From: Dethiosulfovibrio peptidovorans | Lineage (GTDB): Bacteria > Synergistota > Synergistia > Synergistales > Dethiosulfovibrionaceae | Length of the DNA stretch: 64,000 nucleotides | Assembly: GCA_002748665.1 (NCBI GenBank) | Contig: PDTB01000016.1 | Location: 56,659-120,658 of the forward strand | Direction: 5' to 3' | Shown: positions 44,178 through 53,878 of the stretch, piece by piece | Numbering within the stretch: the first letter of the stretch is position 1 | Layout of the letters: every line of letters starts with the position of its first letter | Position numbers and translations under genes: made by a program | The notes under the pieces: generated by a model | What the model was told of the DNA's origin: nothing | Seen by the model: the letters and a program-made list of their open reading frames with translations, nothing else | Databases searched by the model: none

Positions 44178-44792
44178 TTATCGACCATCGTCCTGAACGA
44201 CGATCCTGGTATCCATGGCAGCGTGCAAGGTTACCCGATCAGCAAATTCGATGCTGCCCCCAACAGGCAAACCATAGGCGAGTCGGGTTTTTTTCACCGT
44301 TTTTAAAGGCCGAAGGGCTGCCAAGACAGCGTGATAGGTCATATCCCCCTCGACTCTGGGATTGGTAGCGATGATGACCTCGGAAACAGATCGTTCGTTC
44401 ACCAGGTCAAGAAGCCTTTCCAAGACCCCGCTGGGGATGTCCCGACCATCCAAAGGAGAGACATTCCCTCCCAAAACGTAATACAGGCCGTCGTAAACGC
44501 CGGCCTGCTCAATACTGAGAAGATCTTCAATACCCTCGACCACACAGAGAATCGAACGGTCCCTCAAAGGGTCAGAACATACGTGACAAGGCTGTCGGTC
44601 CGTGAGGTTACCGCAGATATGACAGACCGTCAGAGCGTCCTTCAGGGAAAAGAGCGCATCAGCCAATTCCCGAGCATACCCATCGGGAGCCTGAAAAACG
44701 AAGAACGCCATCCTTCGGGCGCTCTTCTCCCCAACCCCGGGAAGCCGCTTCAAGAGCCCAATGAGGCGCTCAAACGGAGAGGGAAGGGCCAT
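44178..44792 (-). CDS. recR: Recombination mediator RecR
   Basis: A 204-residue RecR: N-terminal HhH (LLKRLPGVGEKSARRMAFF), zinc finger (CHICGNLTDRQPCHVC), TOPRIM (LCVVEGIEDLLSIE) and C-terminal RLAYGLPVGGSIEFADRVTL. It loads RecA with RecF/RecO. The ATG follows the ybaB stop directly with no gap. Confidence 0.96.
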   Translation of the reverse strand: MALPSPFERLIGLLKRLPGVGEKSARRMAFFVFQAPDGYARELADALFSLKDALTVCHICGNLTDRQPCHVCSDPLRDRSILCVVEGIEDLLSIEQAGVYDGLYYVLGGNVSPLDGRDIPSGVLERLLDLVNERSVSEVIIATNPRVEGDMTYHAVLAALRPLKTVKKTRLAYGLPVGGSIEFADRVTLHAAMDTRIVVQDDGR

Positions 44793-45107
44793 TTAAAACC
44801 CCAATCCCAGAGCTCCACCCAGTCCGCCGGTAACCTGGCCCATCCTCTCCTGGGCTACCTCCTGCCCCTTTCGGACGGCATCGCTCACAGCCGCCAAGAC
44901 CAGATCCTCCAACATCTCTACATCCTGGGGATCGACCACCTCCGGCGCAATACGCACCGACAGGATCTCGCCATGTCCGTTGGCCACGGCAGTCACCATA
45001 CCACCTCCGGCGTTGCCCTCTACTCGCTCGTCCCCCAGAGACTCCTGAATACGCTGCACCTGGGCCTGCATTCTCTGAGCCTGTTTCATCAGATTGTTCA
45101 TCTTCAC
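44793..45107 (-). CDS. ybaB: YbaB/EbfC family nucleoid-associated protein
   Basis: A 104-residue DNA-binding protein: [18 protein letters not shown] coiled-coil start, [20 protein letters not shown] and a Gly-rich tail. GTG 45107 with GGAGGG 9 nt upstream is chosen; an ATG two codons later is possible. Partner of recR in many genomes. Confidence 0.93.
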   Translation of the reverse strand: MKMNNLMKQAQRMQAQVQRIQESLGDERVEGNAGGGMVTAVANGHGEILSVRIAPEVVDPQDVEMLEDLVLAAVSDAVRKGQEVAQERMGQVTGGLGGALGLGF

Positions 45108-45134
45108 CTGAATACGCCCTCCGTTTCCTGATGG

Positions 45135-45599
45135 TCACCCATGATGATACGACATCCCTTCCCGTATCGTCCATGCCCGATAGATCTGCTCCGAGAGGAG
45201 GAGAAGACACATCTCGTGGGTCATGGTCATTGGGGACAATGATAGCATCTCGTCGCTCCTTTGGCGAACCTCCCAAGAAACACCGAAGGGACCTCCCACG
45301 ACAAAAACCAGGCGCCCGGAAACGCTCTCCAATGTGGAAAAAAGGTGGGACGAGAAGCGAACGCTTGGCATAGAATCCCCTGCTTCGTCCAGGAGAACTG
45401 CATGATCCCTGGGCGAGAGCTCTTTCAATATGGCCCGACCTGTTCTTTCCATCGCCGTCTCCGGCGCACCTCCTCGAACATCGGGCAGAGAGCGTATGTC
45501 GAGAGGAAAAGACGAGGGAAGTCGCCTAACGTATTCGGCAATACCCTCCCGAATAAATCGCTCTTTGGGTTTCCCAACGGTGATAATGCGAAGTTTCAT
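45135..45599 (-). CDS. rlmH: 23S rRNA (pseudouridine1915-N3) methyltransferase
   Basis: A 154-residue SPOUT methyltransferase. Seen: LRIITVGKPKERFIREGIAEYVRRL, VLLDEAGDSMPSVRFSSHL, FVVGGPFGVSWEVRQRSDEMLSLSPMT and C-terminal RAWTIREGMSYHHG, the RlmH signature tail. ATG 45599 overlaps the V-ATPase subunit D stop by 4 bp. Confidence 0.95.
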   Translation of the reverse strand: MKLRIITVGKPKERFIREGIAEYVRRLPSSFPLDIRSLPDVRGGAPETAMERTGRAILKELSPRDHAVLLDEAGDSMPSVRFSSHLFSTLESVSGRLVFVVGGPFGVSWEVRQRSDEMLSLSPMTMTHEMCLLLLSEQIYRAWTIREGMSYHHG

Positions 45600-46219
45600 G
45601 TCCGTCGCTTCTTTTTAGTCAGTTTTTTCACGGCATACCGCTCCTGTCGTTCTCTTTCCGACAAGGTCTCAGAGATCTTCTTACGCTCAGCCAACAGAGA
45701 GGGCAGTATATTGTGTTCCAAAGTATTAATCTTCAAGTTCGTCTTCTTCAGTTCCCGTTCGAAGGATTGAATCTTGCTCCTAAGGGTTACGAACTCCCAC
45801 AGGAGAGACTCGGATTGAGCGATAAGCTCCAGAAAATCGTCGACGTACAGACAGGAAAGAGCAGGATCCATGGCTAAGGGGAATCGACGAGTTATTGACG
45901 ATGCCTCGGGCTCGAAGACACTGTACCGACATCCCATGACAGATTCTCTGGTACAGCGAAGGGTCACGAGGGGGCGCTGGAGCCTCAAGAGCTGGATCGT
46001 AGAGACTCCATCGTGAATCCTGATCATGCCGTATAGGATACCCAGCCGACGGGAGAGGTCCCTGAACGTCTCCTGAACCTTAATGTAGCGACGACGCTCC
46101 TCCTCAAGAACCCGAAGAACAGCGTCTCGTTTTTTCTCTAAAAGCCCCTTTCCCAGCTGGACATCCCGAATTCTTGCGGAGACCTCAAGGAGCCGATCCC
46201 GAGTGATGGCGGTGGTCAC
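45596..46219 (-). CDS. atpD: V-type ATP synthase subunit D
   Basis: A 207-residue central-stalk subunit made of two long helices: N-terminal TRDRLLEVSARIRDVQLGKGLLEKKRDAVL and C-terminal LRSKIQSFERELKKTNLKINTLEHNILPSL, as in V/A-type D subunits. It transmits rotation between A3B3 and the membrane ring. GTG 46219 overlaps atpB by 4 bp. Confidence 0.92.
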   Translation of the reverse strand: MTTAITRDRLLEVSARIRDVQLGKGLLEKKRDAVLRVLEEERRRYIKVQETFRDLSRRLGILYGMIRIHDGVSTIQLLRLQRPLVTLRCTRESVMGCRYSVFEPEASSITRRFPLAMDPALSCLYVDDFLELIAQSESLLWEFVTLRSKIQSFERELKKTNLKINTLEHNILPSLLAERKKISETLSERERQERYAVKKLTKKKRRT

Positions 46220-47589
46220 GACCGCCTCCCTCTTTGGAGAACCAGTTCACTCGGCAGCTTGTACAGCTCCTGATCGGGAAGTTCTCTCAGGGCCATCCAG
46301 GCTCTCTCGAAGGACTCGCTTATGGTTCGTCCCCCATCGTCCTGCTGGACGAAAGTTTTCTCGAACATTTCCCCGAATCGAATATATCGATGTTCCGTAT
46401 CCGTAAGTCCATCGTCGCCCACGATGAGCCGGAGCTTGACCAGTTCCCGAGCTTTAGCGTATGACGAATATAACTGATCGGCCATAGCACGATGATAGTC
46501 AACGGTCTGCGCCTTGCCAATCCCCTTGTTCATCAAGCGGCTGAGGCTAGGCAGGACGTCAACCGGCGGAAATATCCCCCGATCATGAAGCTCTCGCCCC
46601 AAAACAATTTGCCCCTCGGTGATGTACCCTGACAGGTCGGGCACGGGATGAGTCATGTCATCGTCAGGTATCGTGATGATGGGAATCTGGGTGAGACTCC
46701 CGGGCGAGCCATCGATACACCCAGCCCGTTCGTACAGCTCAGCCAGATCCGAGTACATATATCCTGGGTACCCCCGACGTCCTGGAACCTCCTCCCGGGC
46801 CGCACTGATTTCCCGAAGGGCGTTGCAGTAGTGAAGCATATCCGTCATAACCACCAAAACATCGTAACCTTTTTGAAACGCAAAGTACTCGGCCACTGTG
46901 AGGGCCATCCTCGGGGTTAAGAGACGTTCTGCTGCTGAGTCCCCCGCCAGGTTGATGAAAAAGACGCCTTTTTCTATAGCTCCCGTATCCCGAAAGGAAT
47001 CGAGAAAATACTGAGCTTCACGCTTGGTGATTCCCATTGCGGCAAAAACGACGAGAAACTGTCGATGCCCGCCAGGCTTGGAATGCCTCACGATAGAGGT
47101 AGCTACCTGGTTAGCGGGGAGCCCTGGCCCGGCAAAAACAGGGAGTTTCTGCCCCTTAACCAAGGTATTCATGAGATCCACCGAAGAAAGCCCCGTCTGG
47201 ATAAACGACCGGGGGCTCCTCCGACGAGCCGGATTGATGGGAAGCCCTGATACAGGCAGCCGGTCCTCACAGAAGAGAATTTCCTGACCGTTCTCGTCCT
47301 GCCCCCGTCCGTTGAGGACCTTACCAATCAGGCTGGTCCCCACCGGCACGGTCACCACGTCCCTATCAAGCCAGACGGTGGTCTCGCCGGTAGGGAGCCC
47401 CATGGCCCCGTCGAAGAGTTGGACCACACACAGATCCCCTTCAATCTGAAGGATCTGCCCACGACGGGTCTCCGTCGGATCGACCACGGTTACCAACTGA
47501 CCGTATCCGGCGTTTCGGACCCCTTTAACGAAAAGCAAAGGACCGGCGACAGTTGAGACGGATCTGTATCCTTCTCTATAAAGAGCCAT
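46216..47589 (-). CDS. atpB: V-type ATP synthase subunit B
   Basis: A 457-residue non-catalytic nucleotide subunit. It has GLPINPARRRSPRSFIQTGLSSVDLMNTLVKGQKLPVFAGPGLPAN, with the P-loop replaced (AGPGLPAN), and GYPGYMYSDLAELYERAG as in V-type B. ATG 47589 ([11 protein letters not shown]) overlaps atpA by 14 bp; codons further upstream do not align with the family. Confidence 0.95.
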   Translation of the reverse strand: MALYREGYRSVSTVAGPLLFVKGVRNAGYGQLVTVVDPTETRRGQILQIEGDLCVVQLFDGAMGLPTGETTVWLDRDVVTVPVGTSLIGKVLNGRGQDENGQEILFCEDRLPVSGLPINPARRRSPRSFIQTGLSSVDLMNTLVKGQKLPVFAGPGLPANQVATSIVRHSKPGGHRQFLVVFAAMGITKREAQYFLDSFRDTGAIEKGVFFINLAGDSAAERLLTPRMALTVAEYFAFQKGYDVLVVMTDMLHYCNALREISAAREEVPGRRGYPGYMYSDLAELYERAGCIDGSPGSLTQIPIITIPDDDMTHPVPDLSGYITEGQIVLGRELHDRGIFPPVDVLPSLSRLMNKGIGKAQTVDYHRAMADQLYSSYAKARELVKLRLIVGDDGLTDTEHRYIRFGEMFEKTFVQQDDGGRTISESFERAWMALRELPDQELYKLPSELVLQRGRRS

Positions 47590-49342
47590 TGGGATGCACC
47601 GCCGCGTTTTTGAGAGTTTCGTCCAATTCTTCAAGCCAGTGAGAGAAGGCCGCCTCCAGCTGATTTTCGTCCCGCAAACGCAAGGAGAGGAGATCCTGAA
47701 GCAGGGTCAGACCTGAGAGATCCTCGAATCGCAAACCGTCCTCCATGGCCCGGAGGATACGGGCATCCAGATCCCGAAGTCCCTGAAGGAGCATCGCCTG
47801 TTTTCTGGGGTAGGTGCAGGCGTCCGCTGGATCAAAGGCATTTTGCTGAAGGTAGACCGTCTTTAAGAGATCGACAAACGTAAGAGTCCATTTGTCTAAT
47901 TCCGACAGACCATCCCTCCCCACCAGCTGCACCAGGGATCGAAGCTCCTTCTCAGAGGCAAGCTTATCCCGAAGAAACCCCCTGAGGTCGATCCATTCCG
48001 AGGAAAGCTCCTTCTCGTAAAAACCCTGGAGTTCCTGATCATACAGGCTGTAGCTCTGATTCCAATGGATAGAGGGGAAATGACGTTGCTGAGCTAATCC
48101 CTTGTCCAGCGCCCAGAATACCCCTGAGAGACGCAGGCTCGTCTGGGTGACGGGTTCAGAGAAATCCCCACCTGCCGGAGAAACAGCGTTAATCACGGTC
48201 ACGGAACCTTCCCTGTCAGGCTTTCCCAGAGGACGGCATCGTCCAGCCCTCTCGTAGTACTCGGCCAGGCGACTGCCCAGATAAGCCGGGTACCCCTCCT
48301 CCCCTGGCATCTCCTCAAGGCGACCACCAATCTCCCGCAATGCCTCGGCCCAACGAGATGTGGAGTCCGCCATGAGAGCGACGTTCAACCCCATGTCCCG
48401 ATAGTACTCCGCCACGGTGATGCCCAGATATACGCTCGCCTCTCTGGCAGCGACAGGCATGTTCGAGGTATTCGCTATCAGGACCATTCGATCCATCAGG
48501 GGAGCCTCTCTGTACGGATCCTTAAGCTGGGGAAATTCCTCTAAAACCTCGGTCATCTCGTTACCTCTCTCACCACAGCCAATATAGACGATGACGTCGG
48601 CATCGCACCATTTGGCAACAGCTTGCTGGGTCACGGTCTTGCCCGTTCCAAAACCACCAGGAAGAACGGCAGCCCCACCCATAGCGAGGGGAAATAGGGT
48701 ATCGAGAACCCTTTGACCGGTGATCAGGGGACGTTCGAGAGGGAGACGTCGACTCACAGGCCGAGGACGACGGACATCCCAGCTCTGGACCATGGACAAA
48801 CTCCACCCATCCGTCGTGACAACCTGGGCATCGACGGGATACTCTCCCTCTGGGAGAACAGAGCGAACAACAGATCCAGAGAAGCCTGGGGGGACCATGA
48901 TGGAATGCATCACGGCATCGCATTCCTGAACAGTACCCACCACGTCACCGGAGGCGATCTCGTCACCCACGCTGCTCCGAGGAACAAATCGCCACGTCCG
49001 CTGACGATGTATCGGCGACAGGTATGCCCCTCGTTTCAAGAAGACTCCGTCCTCTCCGAGCACTTTCAGGGGACGACCGATGCCGTCCAGCACCGACCCC
49101 AGAAGCCCAGGAGCGAGCTCCACCGACAGGAGACGACCGGTAAAGGAAAGAGGGTCACCAACCTGAAGGCCATCGGCGTTCTCATAGACCTGGATATCCA
49201 CCTCACCGGCTCGAACGCGGACCACCTCGCCCAAAAGCCGCTGAACCCCCACATGGACAACCTCATACATGATGACAGAAAAGGACACCCGAGACCGTAT
49301 CACCGGCCCGGCAATGCCCCAGACGAACGATTCACGCTTCAT
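47576..49342 (-). CDS. atpA: V-type ATP synthase catalytic subunit A
   Basis: A 588-residue catalytic subunit: [43 protein letters not shown], the A-type insertion (~residues 115-190), Walker [70 protein letters not shown]. It hydrolyses or makes ATP at the A/B interface. ATG 49342 overlaps the F gene by 4 bp. Confidence 0.97.
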   Translation of the reverse strand: MKRESFVWGIAGPVIRSRVSFSVIMYEVVHVGVQRLLGEVVRVRAGEVDIQVYENADGLQVGDPLSFTGRLLSVELAPGLLGSVLDGIGRPLKVLGEDGVFLKRGAYLSPIHRQRTWRFVPRSSVGDEIASGDVVGTVQECDAVMHSIMVPPGFSGSVVRSVLPEGEYPVDAQVVTTDGWSLSMVQSWDVRRPRPVSRRLPLERPLITGQRVLDTLFPLAMGGAAVLPGGFGTGKTVTQQAVAKWCDADVIVYIGCGERGNEMTEVLEEFPQLKDPYREAPLMDRMVLIANTSNMPVAAREASVYLGITVAEYYRDMGLNVALMADSTSRWAEALREIGGRLEEMPGEEGYPAYLGSRLAEYYERAGRCRPLGKPDREGSVTVINAVSPAGGDFSEPVTQTSLRLSGVFWALDKGLAQQRHFPSIHWNQSYSLYDQELQGFYEKELSSEWIDLRGFLRDKLASEKELRSLVQLVGRDGLSELDKWTLTFVDLLKTVYLQQNAFDPADACTYPRKQAMLLQGLRDLDARILRAMEDGLRFEDLSGLTLLQDLLSLRLRDENQLEAAFSHWLEELDETLKNAAVHPNGSL

Positions 49343-49611
49343 CCCGCCACCTCCTGCATGTCCAACTCCGGCAAAGGAAGCCAGAGGGGGAGTTCCATGG
49401 TCTCAAGGCGGGATCTGAGCTCGGGTGCTAGACGGGCAAACCAGCCCTCGTCGACGACGACACAGATCAAATCTCGACGCTCTAAGAGCGCTGGAAGAAG
49501 CGACAAGAGGTCGTCGGGGTCCTGACAAAGCACCGGTTCAAGCCCTACAAGACTCCAAAGATCGATAAACAAGGGTTCTCCCAAAACAACCGCTTCCCCC
49601 TGACTCAGCAC
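49339..49611 (-). CDS. atpF: V-type ATP synthase subunit F
   Basis: A 90-residue subunit of the central stalk: AVVLGEPLFIDLWSLVGLEP beginning, DLICVVVDEGWFARL and LPLWLPLPEL matching the F-subunit fold. GTG 49611 has GGGGAGG 8 nt upstream. A 184-bp gap separates it from atpC (see findings). Confidence 0.82.
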   Translation of the reverse strand: MLSQGEAVVLGEPLFIDLWSLVGLEPVLCQDPDDLLSLLPALLERRDLICVVVDEGWFARLAPELRSRLETMELPLWLPLPELDMQEVAG

Positions 49612-49795
49612 GCACGACGCCTCCCCTTGATTTTTTTCTCAACCATCCATAGGGCACCTCTAAAAACCTCCATCCGAGTCTCCCAGCCTCAGGTCGTTCC
49701 GACGGAGCCCCGACCATGCCCAAGAATCCATACAGCCTCAATAGCGGCATTCAATGCGGGGATATTCGCCTGATCGGCGATGGAGGGTACGATGG

Positions 49796-50836
49796 CTACA
49801 TCTTCCCCCCCCTGAAAAAAAGTGAACGAATTTTATCGGCCTCTAAGCCAGAGGCCAAACCTACCGCCAGAATATTCAGATTACGCCACTCAACCATTTG
49901 ACGGGCCATATATGCGATGGCCATGCCTATACTCAGGGGATCGTACGTGCGCTGCTCCAACTGCCATCGAACAAACTTTTCCTGAAGCAAACGTCCAAGT
50001 TCAGGGGGGAGTGAGCCCTCTACGAGCTGCAGGTCACCCCAAGGTGTTCCCCGAAGGAGCTTCTCGATCGACGACTCCTCCATCAGGCTCTTCGTCGAGA
50101 GCCACGCTCCACCGTCGAGGTAAGCCACCGGACAATCTGAGGTGTCAATATCCCGTCGAAACCAGATATGCAGATTCCAGAGATCGACCATCCTGCCAAG
50201 AAACTCGGAGACCATCCGAGCCCCCTGTCCCGAGCGGTCCAGGACCTCTCGACACCTGTCCAAAAGCCCCGAAAGATACGCCCGTTCAGCCCTGGGGACA
50301 GAGCCGTTTTGCCGAAGGATCAAAAAGGCTTCAAACAGGGCCTGGACCACGGGGTTCTCCACGTTATAGCAACGTTCCAAGACATCTACAATCCGATCAC
50401 AGTCAACCCAGAGATCGTGAAAAAAGGAGCTACTCAACATTCCATAGTCATGCCACCGTGGGGGCATATTGGAGAAATTGTTCCCATCGTACTTTCGAAG
50501 CAGCGCCCTGCCGTTAAACACATCGGAGCGAACGCACAAGGGCCACATGAGATCAAACGGCTCGCCATCGGCCAAGGACACGACCCATCGAAACCGCTCA
50601 GAGGACCCGGAAATCAGAGCCACCTCAATTCGATCAAGGGTCGATGCGTCAGAGGTGGCAAGCTCTCTGCGATAGTGGAGAGAATAGAAACTTGAGAGTA
50701 AAGCCTGCTCCACGTCATCCAGAGAGGCCTCAGCCATGCGGTCGAAAAACTCCTCCTCGTAAAATTGTTCCCATCGCCCTCTTAGACGAGCATTAAGATA
50801 TCCGTAATTTTCCCAGGAGAGACCTATCCTCGTCAA
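49796..50836 (-). CDS. atpC: V-type ATP synthase subunit C
   Basis: A ~346-residue subunit C, the socket between the central stalk and the membrane ring. Seen: YGYLNARLRGRWE start, a long helical middle, and the C-terminal MAIAYMARQMVEWRNLNILAVGLASGLEADKIRSLF pattern typical of the family. The best start is TTG 50836, overlapping subunit E by 44 bp; no ATG is available in the right place. The stop follows a T7 and a G8 run. Confidence 0.85.
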   Translation of the reverse strand: MTRIGLSWENYGYLNARLRGRWEQFYEEEFFDRMAEASLDDVEQALLSSFYSLHYRRELATSDASTLDRIEVALISGSSERFRWVVSLADGEPFDLMWPLCVRSDVFNGRALLRKYDGNNFSNMPPRWHDYGMLSSSFFHDLWVDCDRIVDVLERCYNVENPVVQALFEAFLILRQNGSVPRAERAYLSGLLDRCREVLDRSGQGARMVSEFLGRMVDLWNLHIWFRRDIDTSDCPVAYLDGGAWLSTKSLMEESSIEKLLRGTPWGDLQLVEGSLPPELGRLLQEKFVRWQLEQRTYDPLSIGMAIAYMARQMVEWRNLNILAVGLASGLEADKIRSLFFRGGKM

Positions 50837-51416
50837 GAAGCCCTTCGAAGAGGACCGCCAGCTCTCGGACAACCTCCGGGAAAATCTTTTCAAGGCGAAC
50901 CCTGAGGGTGTTCTCAAGGACAATCCCTCCTTCGTCAACGGTCGCCACACAGCCACCCCATGGATCCTCAGATACTGGGGTTACCTTGTAGCCCTCTTGC
51001 GCCATGACCTCCGCCAGATCCTCCGGCACAGCCAGGATGGCATCAGGACCGAGCACCGACAAAGCCTCGTCCGCCAGAATACGAAGCCCTCGAAGACGGG
51101 CCTCTCGGGAGGAAAGACGCTCCATAATGGCCTGCTCCAAAGCCAGCCGAACTTTCGAAAGAAAGTCTGATCGAAGCCGGTCGAGATCCTTTTGGATCGC
51201 TCCCCGGAGGCGAAGATCCACCATACACCGAAGGTCAGCGACCTCCCGTGCGTGTTTTTCCCGAAGACGACCGATCTGAACCTCCACCGCCCGACGACGA
51301 TCAGCGATCATATCGGCGATCTCCTCCTCAAGTTGGGCTCTGGCTCTCGCCAGCTCTTCCTCCCCCTCAGCACGAAGTGCTTTGAGGAAGCCCTCCAGAT
51401 CAGAGTCCTTCGCCAT
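50793..51416 (-). CDS. atpE: V-type ATP synthase subunit E
   Basis: A ~207-residue peripheral-stalk subunit: long coiled coil (EGEEELARARAQLEEEIADMIADRRRAVEVQI) and a C-terminal globular region with GGCVATVDEGGIVLENTLRVRLEKIFPEV, the E-subunit signature. ATG 51416 lies 4 bp after subunit K. Confidence 0.9.
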   Translation of the reverse strand: MAKDSDLEGFLKALRAEGEEELARARAQLEEEIADMIADRRRAVEVQIGRLREKHAREVADLRCMVDLRLRGAIQKDLDRLRSDFLSKVRLALEQAIMERLSSREARLRGLRILADEALSVLGPDAILAVPEDLAEVMAQEGYKVTPVSEDPWGGCVATVDEGGIVLENTLRVRLEKIFPEVVRELAVLFEGLLDEDRSLLGKLRIS

Positions 51417-51420
51417 AGGC

Positions 51421-51639
51421 TCACGCAAATTGAAGTATCAACATAATGGCCACCACAAACCCCAGGATCACCATGGTCTCTGGAATGGCCTCCAGGATAA
51501 TCATGGAACCAGCAGCCTCAGGCTTCTCTGCAAGGGCCCCCACCGCAACACTCCCGATCTTTGCCTGAGCAAAGGCCGTAGCGATCGCAGGAATCCCGAC
51601 GGCTAAAGCCGCAGCAAAAGCGATCAACGCTTTTTCCAC
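51421..51639 (-). CDS. atpK: V-type ATP synthase rotor subunit K (c subunit)
   Basis: A 72-residue two-helix proteolipid, the size of an F-type c subunit rather than the usual four-helix V-type K. Helix 1 holds ...AFAQAKIG; helix 2 holds the ion-binding PETMVILGF with Glu54 and Thr55. Gln25 in helix 1 together with Glu54/Thr55 resembles sodium-binding c rings. The start overlaps subunit I by 16 bp. Confidence 0.93.
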   Translation of the reverse strand: MEKALIAFAAALAVGIPAIATAFAQAKIGSVAVGALAEKPEAAGSMIILEAIPETMVILGFVVAIMLILQFA

Positions 51640-53534
51640 TTGGTCGTCCTCCCTTTCCTTGAAAATGGCCTATATTGGTTCCCCCCACCGCTGTGAAACG
51701 TTCCCATAAACTCGACATAATGCAGACGAGCAGAATGAAGCCCAGACTCAGCGATGGCCAAGACAAAATTAAGAAGGTGAATGGACAAAGCGATGAAGAC
51801 ACCCAGAAAGGAGACCCCCAACACGTCCACAAAGCGAGACGCCACCATTGCCAGGATTGCCGATGACAGACCGATGGCACCTATTCGGACATAACTCAAG
51901 ATACTCCCGAAAGAGCTCATGGACTCCACCAGACCTCCGACACCACCGCCCGCGACCAAAAAGACCAACCCCAGAATCAGCGCCGCTACGGCGACGGTGA
52001 AAAAGCCCTGAGGGATCAGCCCCTTGGCAGCACACAGAGCGCCAACCATGGCAAGAACTATGATCATGTTTCCACCCCGCTCCATCCACATATGACGAGA
52101 TCGGTTTCGGATTCCTTCCCAGACACCGAGAGCGAGCCCCATCAGGATATGGGCCAAACCCAGGGCTATGGTGAACCCCAGCACCGGGATAACGGCATGG
52201 GATCGCTCAACCCAGAGAGGTTCGAACCCCAAAAGGCGATGAGCGGTGTCCCCAAAACACTCGCCATAGGCGACACCCCAGGCGACACCCCAAAAAGCCA
52301 CGATCAGGAGCACGAAAGCTCCGTCGGCTATCAGAGGCTTCTTCGTTTTTTTTCGAATCGTCCAGGCCAGAATCGCCAGGATCGAACCGTACCCCACATC
52401 TCCGATGATACAACCGGCAAAGAACGGGAAGAAAATTCCGATCATCACCGTAGGATCCGTCCCATGATATCGAGGCAGGGGAACCAACCGAAGAAAAATC
52501 TCAAATGGGCGAAAAATATCTCGATTAGACAGGGCAGTGGGGACAGCGTGCCACTCGTCGGAGACTGGATATCGCCAACGGACAAAAACCTGCTCGCCAA
52601 ACGCCTCGGACAGGGCCGTCAGAAGTGGATCAAGCTCGTCCTCAGGGAGCCACCCCTCCAAGAGGAAGGTCTTCCCCATTGAGGTACCCTGTTGTTCCAC
52701 CACCAGCTGCTCAAGCCGTTCGTCCATAAACATGAACAAAGCTCCAAGCTTGGGACCCCATTCCTCTCTGACCCGGTCCAACGTGGCATTGATTTCAGCC
52801 ACTTGTTGAGGATGTTTTGTCAGCTCCCTCTCGATCTCGTCGATACACCACAGGAGACCATGCTCCTCGGAGGAGAGCGGCGCAGTCCATGCGATGAGGC
52901 CAGAAGCTTCAAGTTCCTGTCGTATCAGGGCTCGATACTCGACGGGCACACCTATTGCGATTAAAGCCTCCTGATCGCCAAGAAAAAACGAATGATGATG
53001 GAGCTCCAGTGTCGGCCCCTGAGCGCTTTGGGACGTCAGAAGCTCCTGGAGTTTTGAGAGAAGGGATGGTATCTGGTCGTGGCGAACCCACCACAGGGAG
53101 GAGTCCCTATTGGCCTCAGTCTCAGCGGCCATGAAGGAACGAAAATGGACGGTCACATCGTGAGCAGCATGTAGTCGATCCCCATCCCGCCCCAGATCGG
53201 CCCTCCGTTGAAGGAGAGTGGAAAGCTGCTCCTTAAAATGATCCAGGCTCCTGTCGATCTCTACGATCATCTGATGAAGAGAGATGTCCGTAGCCGGCTC
53301 GACGTCAAAGAGGGAACGATCATCCAGAAGATCCCACCGATCCCACTTCAGACTTTCGATCATTCCCAGGAGTTTGCTCCTGAGAAGCCGAAGGGCATCT
53401 GCGTCCTCATCGGATATTCTGACGGCCTCTCCGTGCTCCACATGGAGCACTCCCTGGCCTTGAAGAAAGGCCACCAGATCCCTTTGCCGGGAGGCCAAGC
53501 CCCAAATCGCAAGCCGAACCATCGTTCGAATCAC
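51624..53534 (-). CDS. atpI: V-type ATP synthase subunit I (a subunit)
   Basis: A 636-residue subunit I: a soluble N-terminal half with coiled coil (residues ~1-330), then about seven membrane helices with MIGIFFPFFAGCIIGDVGYG, WGVAWGVAYGECFG, and VLGFTIALGLAHILMGLALGVWEGIRNR, containing the conserved Arg for ion translocation near the end (SYVRIGAIGLSSAILAMV). GTG 53534 overlaps the G/H gene by 4 bp; ATG 53522 is possible. Confidence 0.93.
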   Translation of the reverse strand: MIRTMVRLAIWGLASRQRDLVAFLQGQGVLHVEHGEAVRISDEDADALRLLRSKLLGMIESLKWDRWDLLDDRSLFDVEPATDISLHQMIVEIDRSLDHFKEQLSTLLQRRADLGRDGDRLHAAHDVTVHFRSFMAAETEANRDSSLWWVRHDQIPSLLSKLQELLTSQSAQGPTLELHHHSFFLGDQEALIAIGVPVEYRALIRQELEASGLIAWTAPLSSEEHGLLWCIDEIERELTKHPQQVAEINATLDRVREEWGPKLGALFMFMDERLEQLVVEQQGTSMGKTFLLEGWLPEDELDPLLTALSEAFGEQVFVRWRYPVSDEWHAVPTALSNRDIFRPFEIFLRLVPLPRYHGTDPTVMIGIFFPFFAGCIIGDVGYGSILAILAWTIRKKTKKPLIADGAFVLLIVAFWGVAWGVAYGECFGDTAHRLLGFEPLWVERSHAVIPVLGFTIALGLAHILMGLALGVWEGIRNRSRHMWMERGGNMIIVLAMVGALCAAKGLIPQGFFTVAVAALILGLVFLVAGGGVGGLVESMSSFGSILSYVRIGAIGLSSAILAMVASRFVDVLGVSFLGVFIALSIHLLNFVLAIAESGLHSARLHYVEFMGTFHSGGGNQYRPFSRKGRTTKWKKR

Positions 53535-53878
53535 GGGACCACCCCCCTCGAAAATCCGGTGACTCGGTCGACAGCCCTCTCGATCAAGGAATTGAGCGAG
53601 AGAGACTCTAAACGCTTCTCAAAGGCCTGGAGTTCAATCCGATCCTCTTCTCTCCTACGGACCTCCTCGTCGAGAAGCTCCGACTCAAGAGCGCTCTTCT
53701 CCGACGCAACAGCGTCCCATGTCCGTTGAACCATCTCGTCAAGGTTGCGTATCGCCTCGGCTCTCTCGTCCTCAAGGGCCCGTCGTTTCCGCTCAAACTC
53801 GTTCTCGATCTCCAAACGACGACGCTCAAGCTCGGGGCTCTCACTCCACCCTAAACCAGTCAGCCGGTCAGACTCCAT
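53531..53878 (-). CDS. Putative V-type ATP synthase subunit G/H (coiled-coil stalk protein)
   Basis: A ~115-residue helix-rich protein: ELERRRLEIENEFERKRRALEDERAEAI and EVRRREEDRIELQAFEKRLESL, resembling V-type subunit G/H peripheral-stalk coils. ATG 53878 overlaps the CBS gene by 11 bp. Its place directly before subunit I supports the assignment; sequence alone is weak. Confidence 0.7.
   Translation of the reverse strand: MESDRLTGLGWSESPELERRRLEIENEFERKRRALEDERAEAIRNLDEMVQRTWDAVASEKSALESELLDEEVRRREEDRIELQAFEKRLESLSLNSLIERAVDRVTGFSRGVVP

Noticed and set aside
49538-49750. 70-codon frame in the atpC-atpF gap
   Set aside because: No ribosome-binding site and it overlaps the atpF start by 74 bp; composition is non-coding-like.
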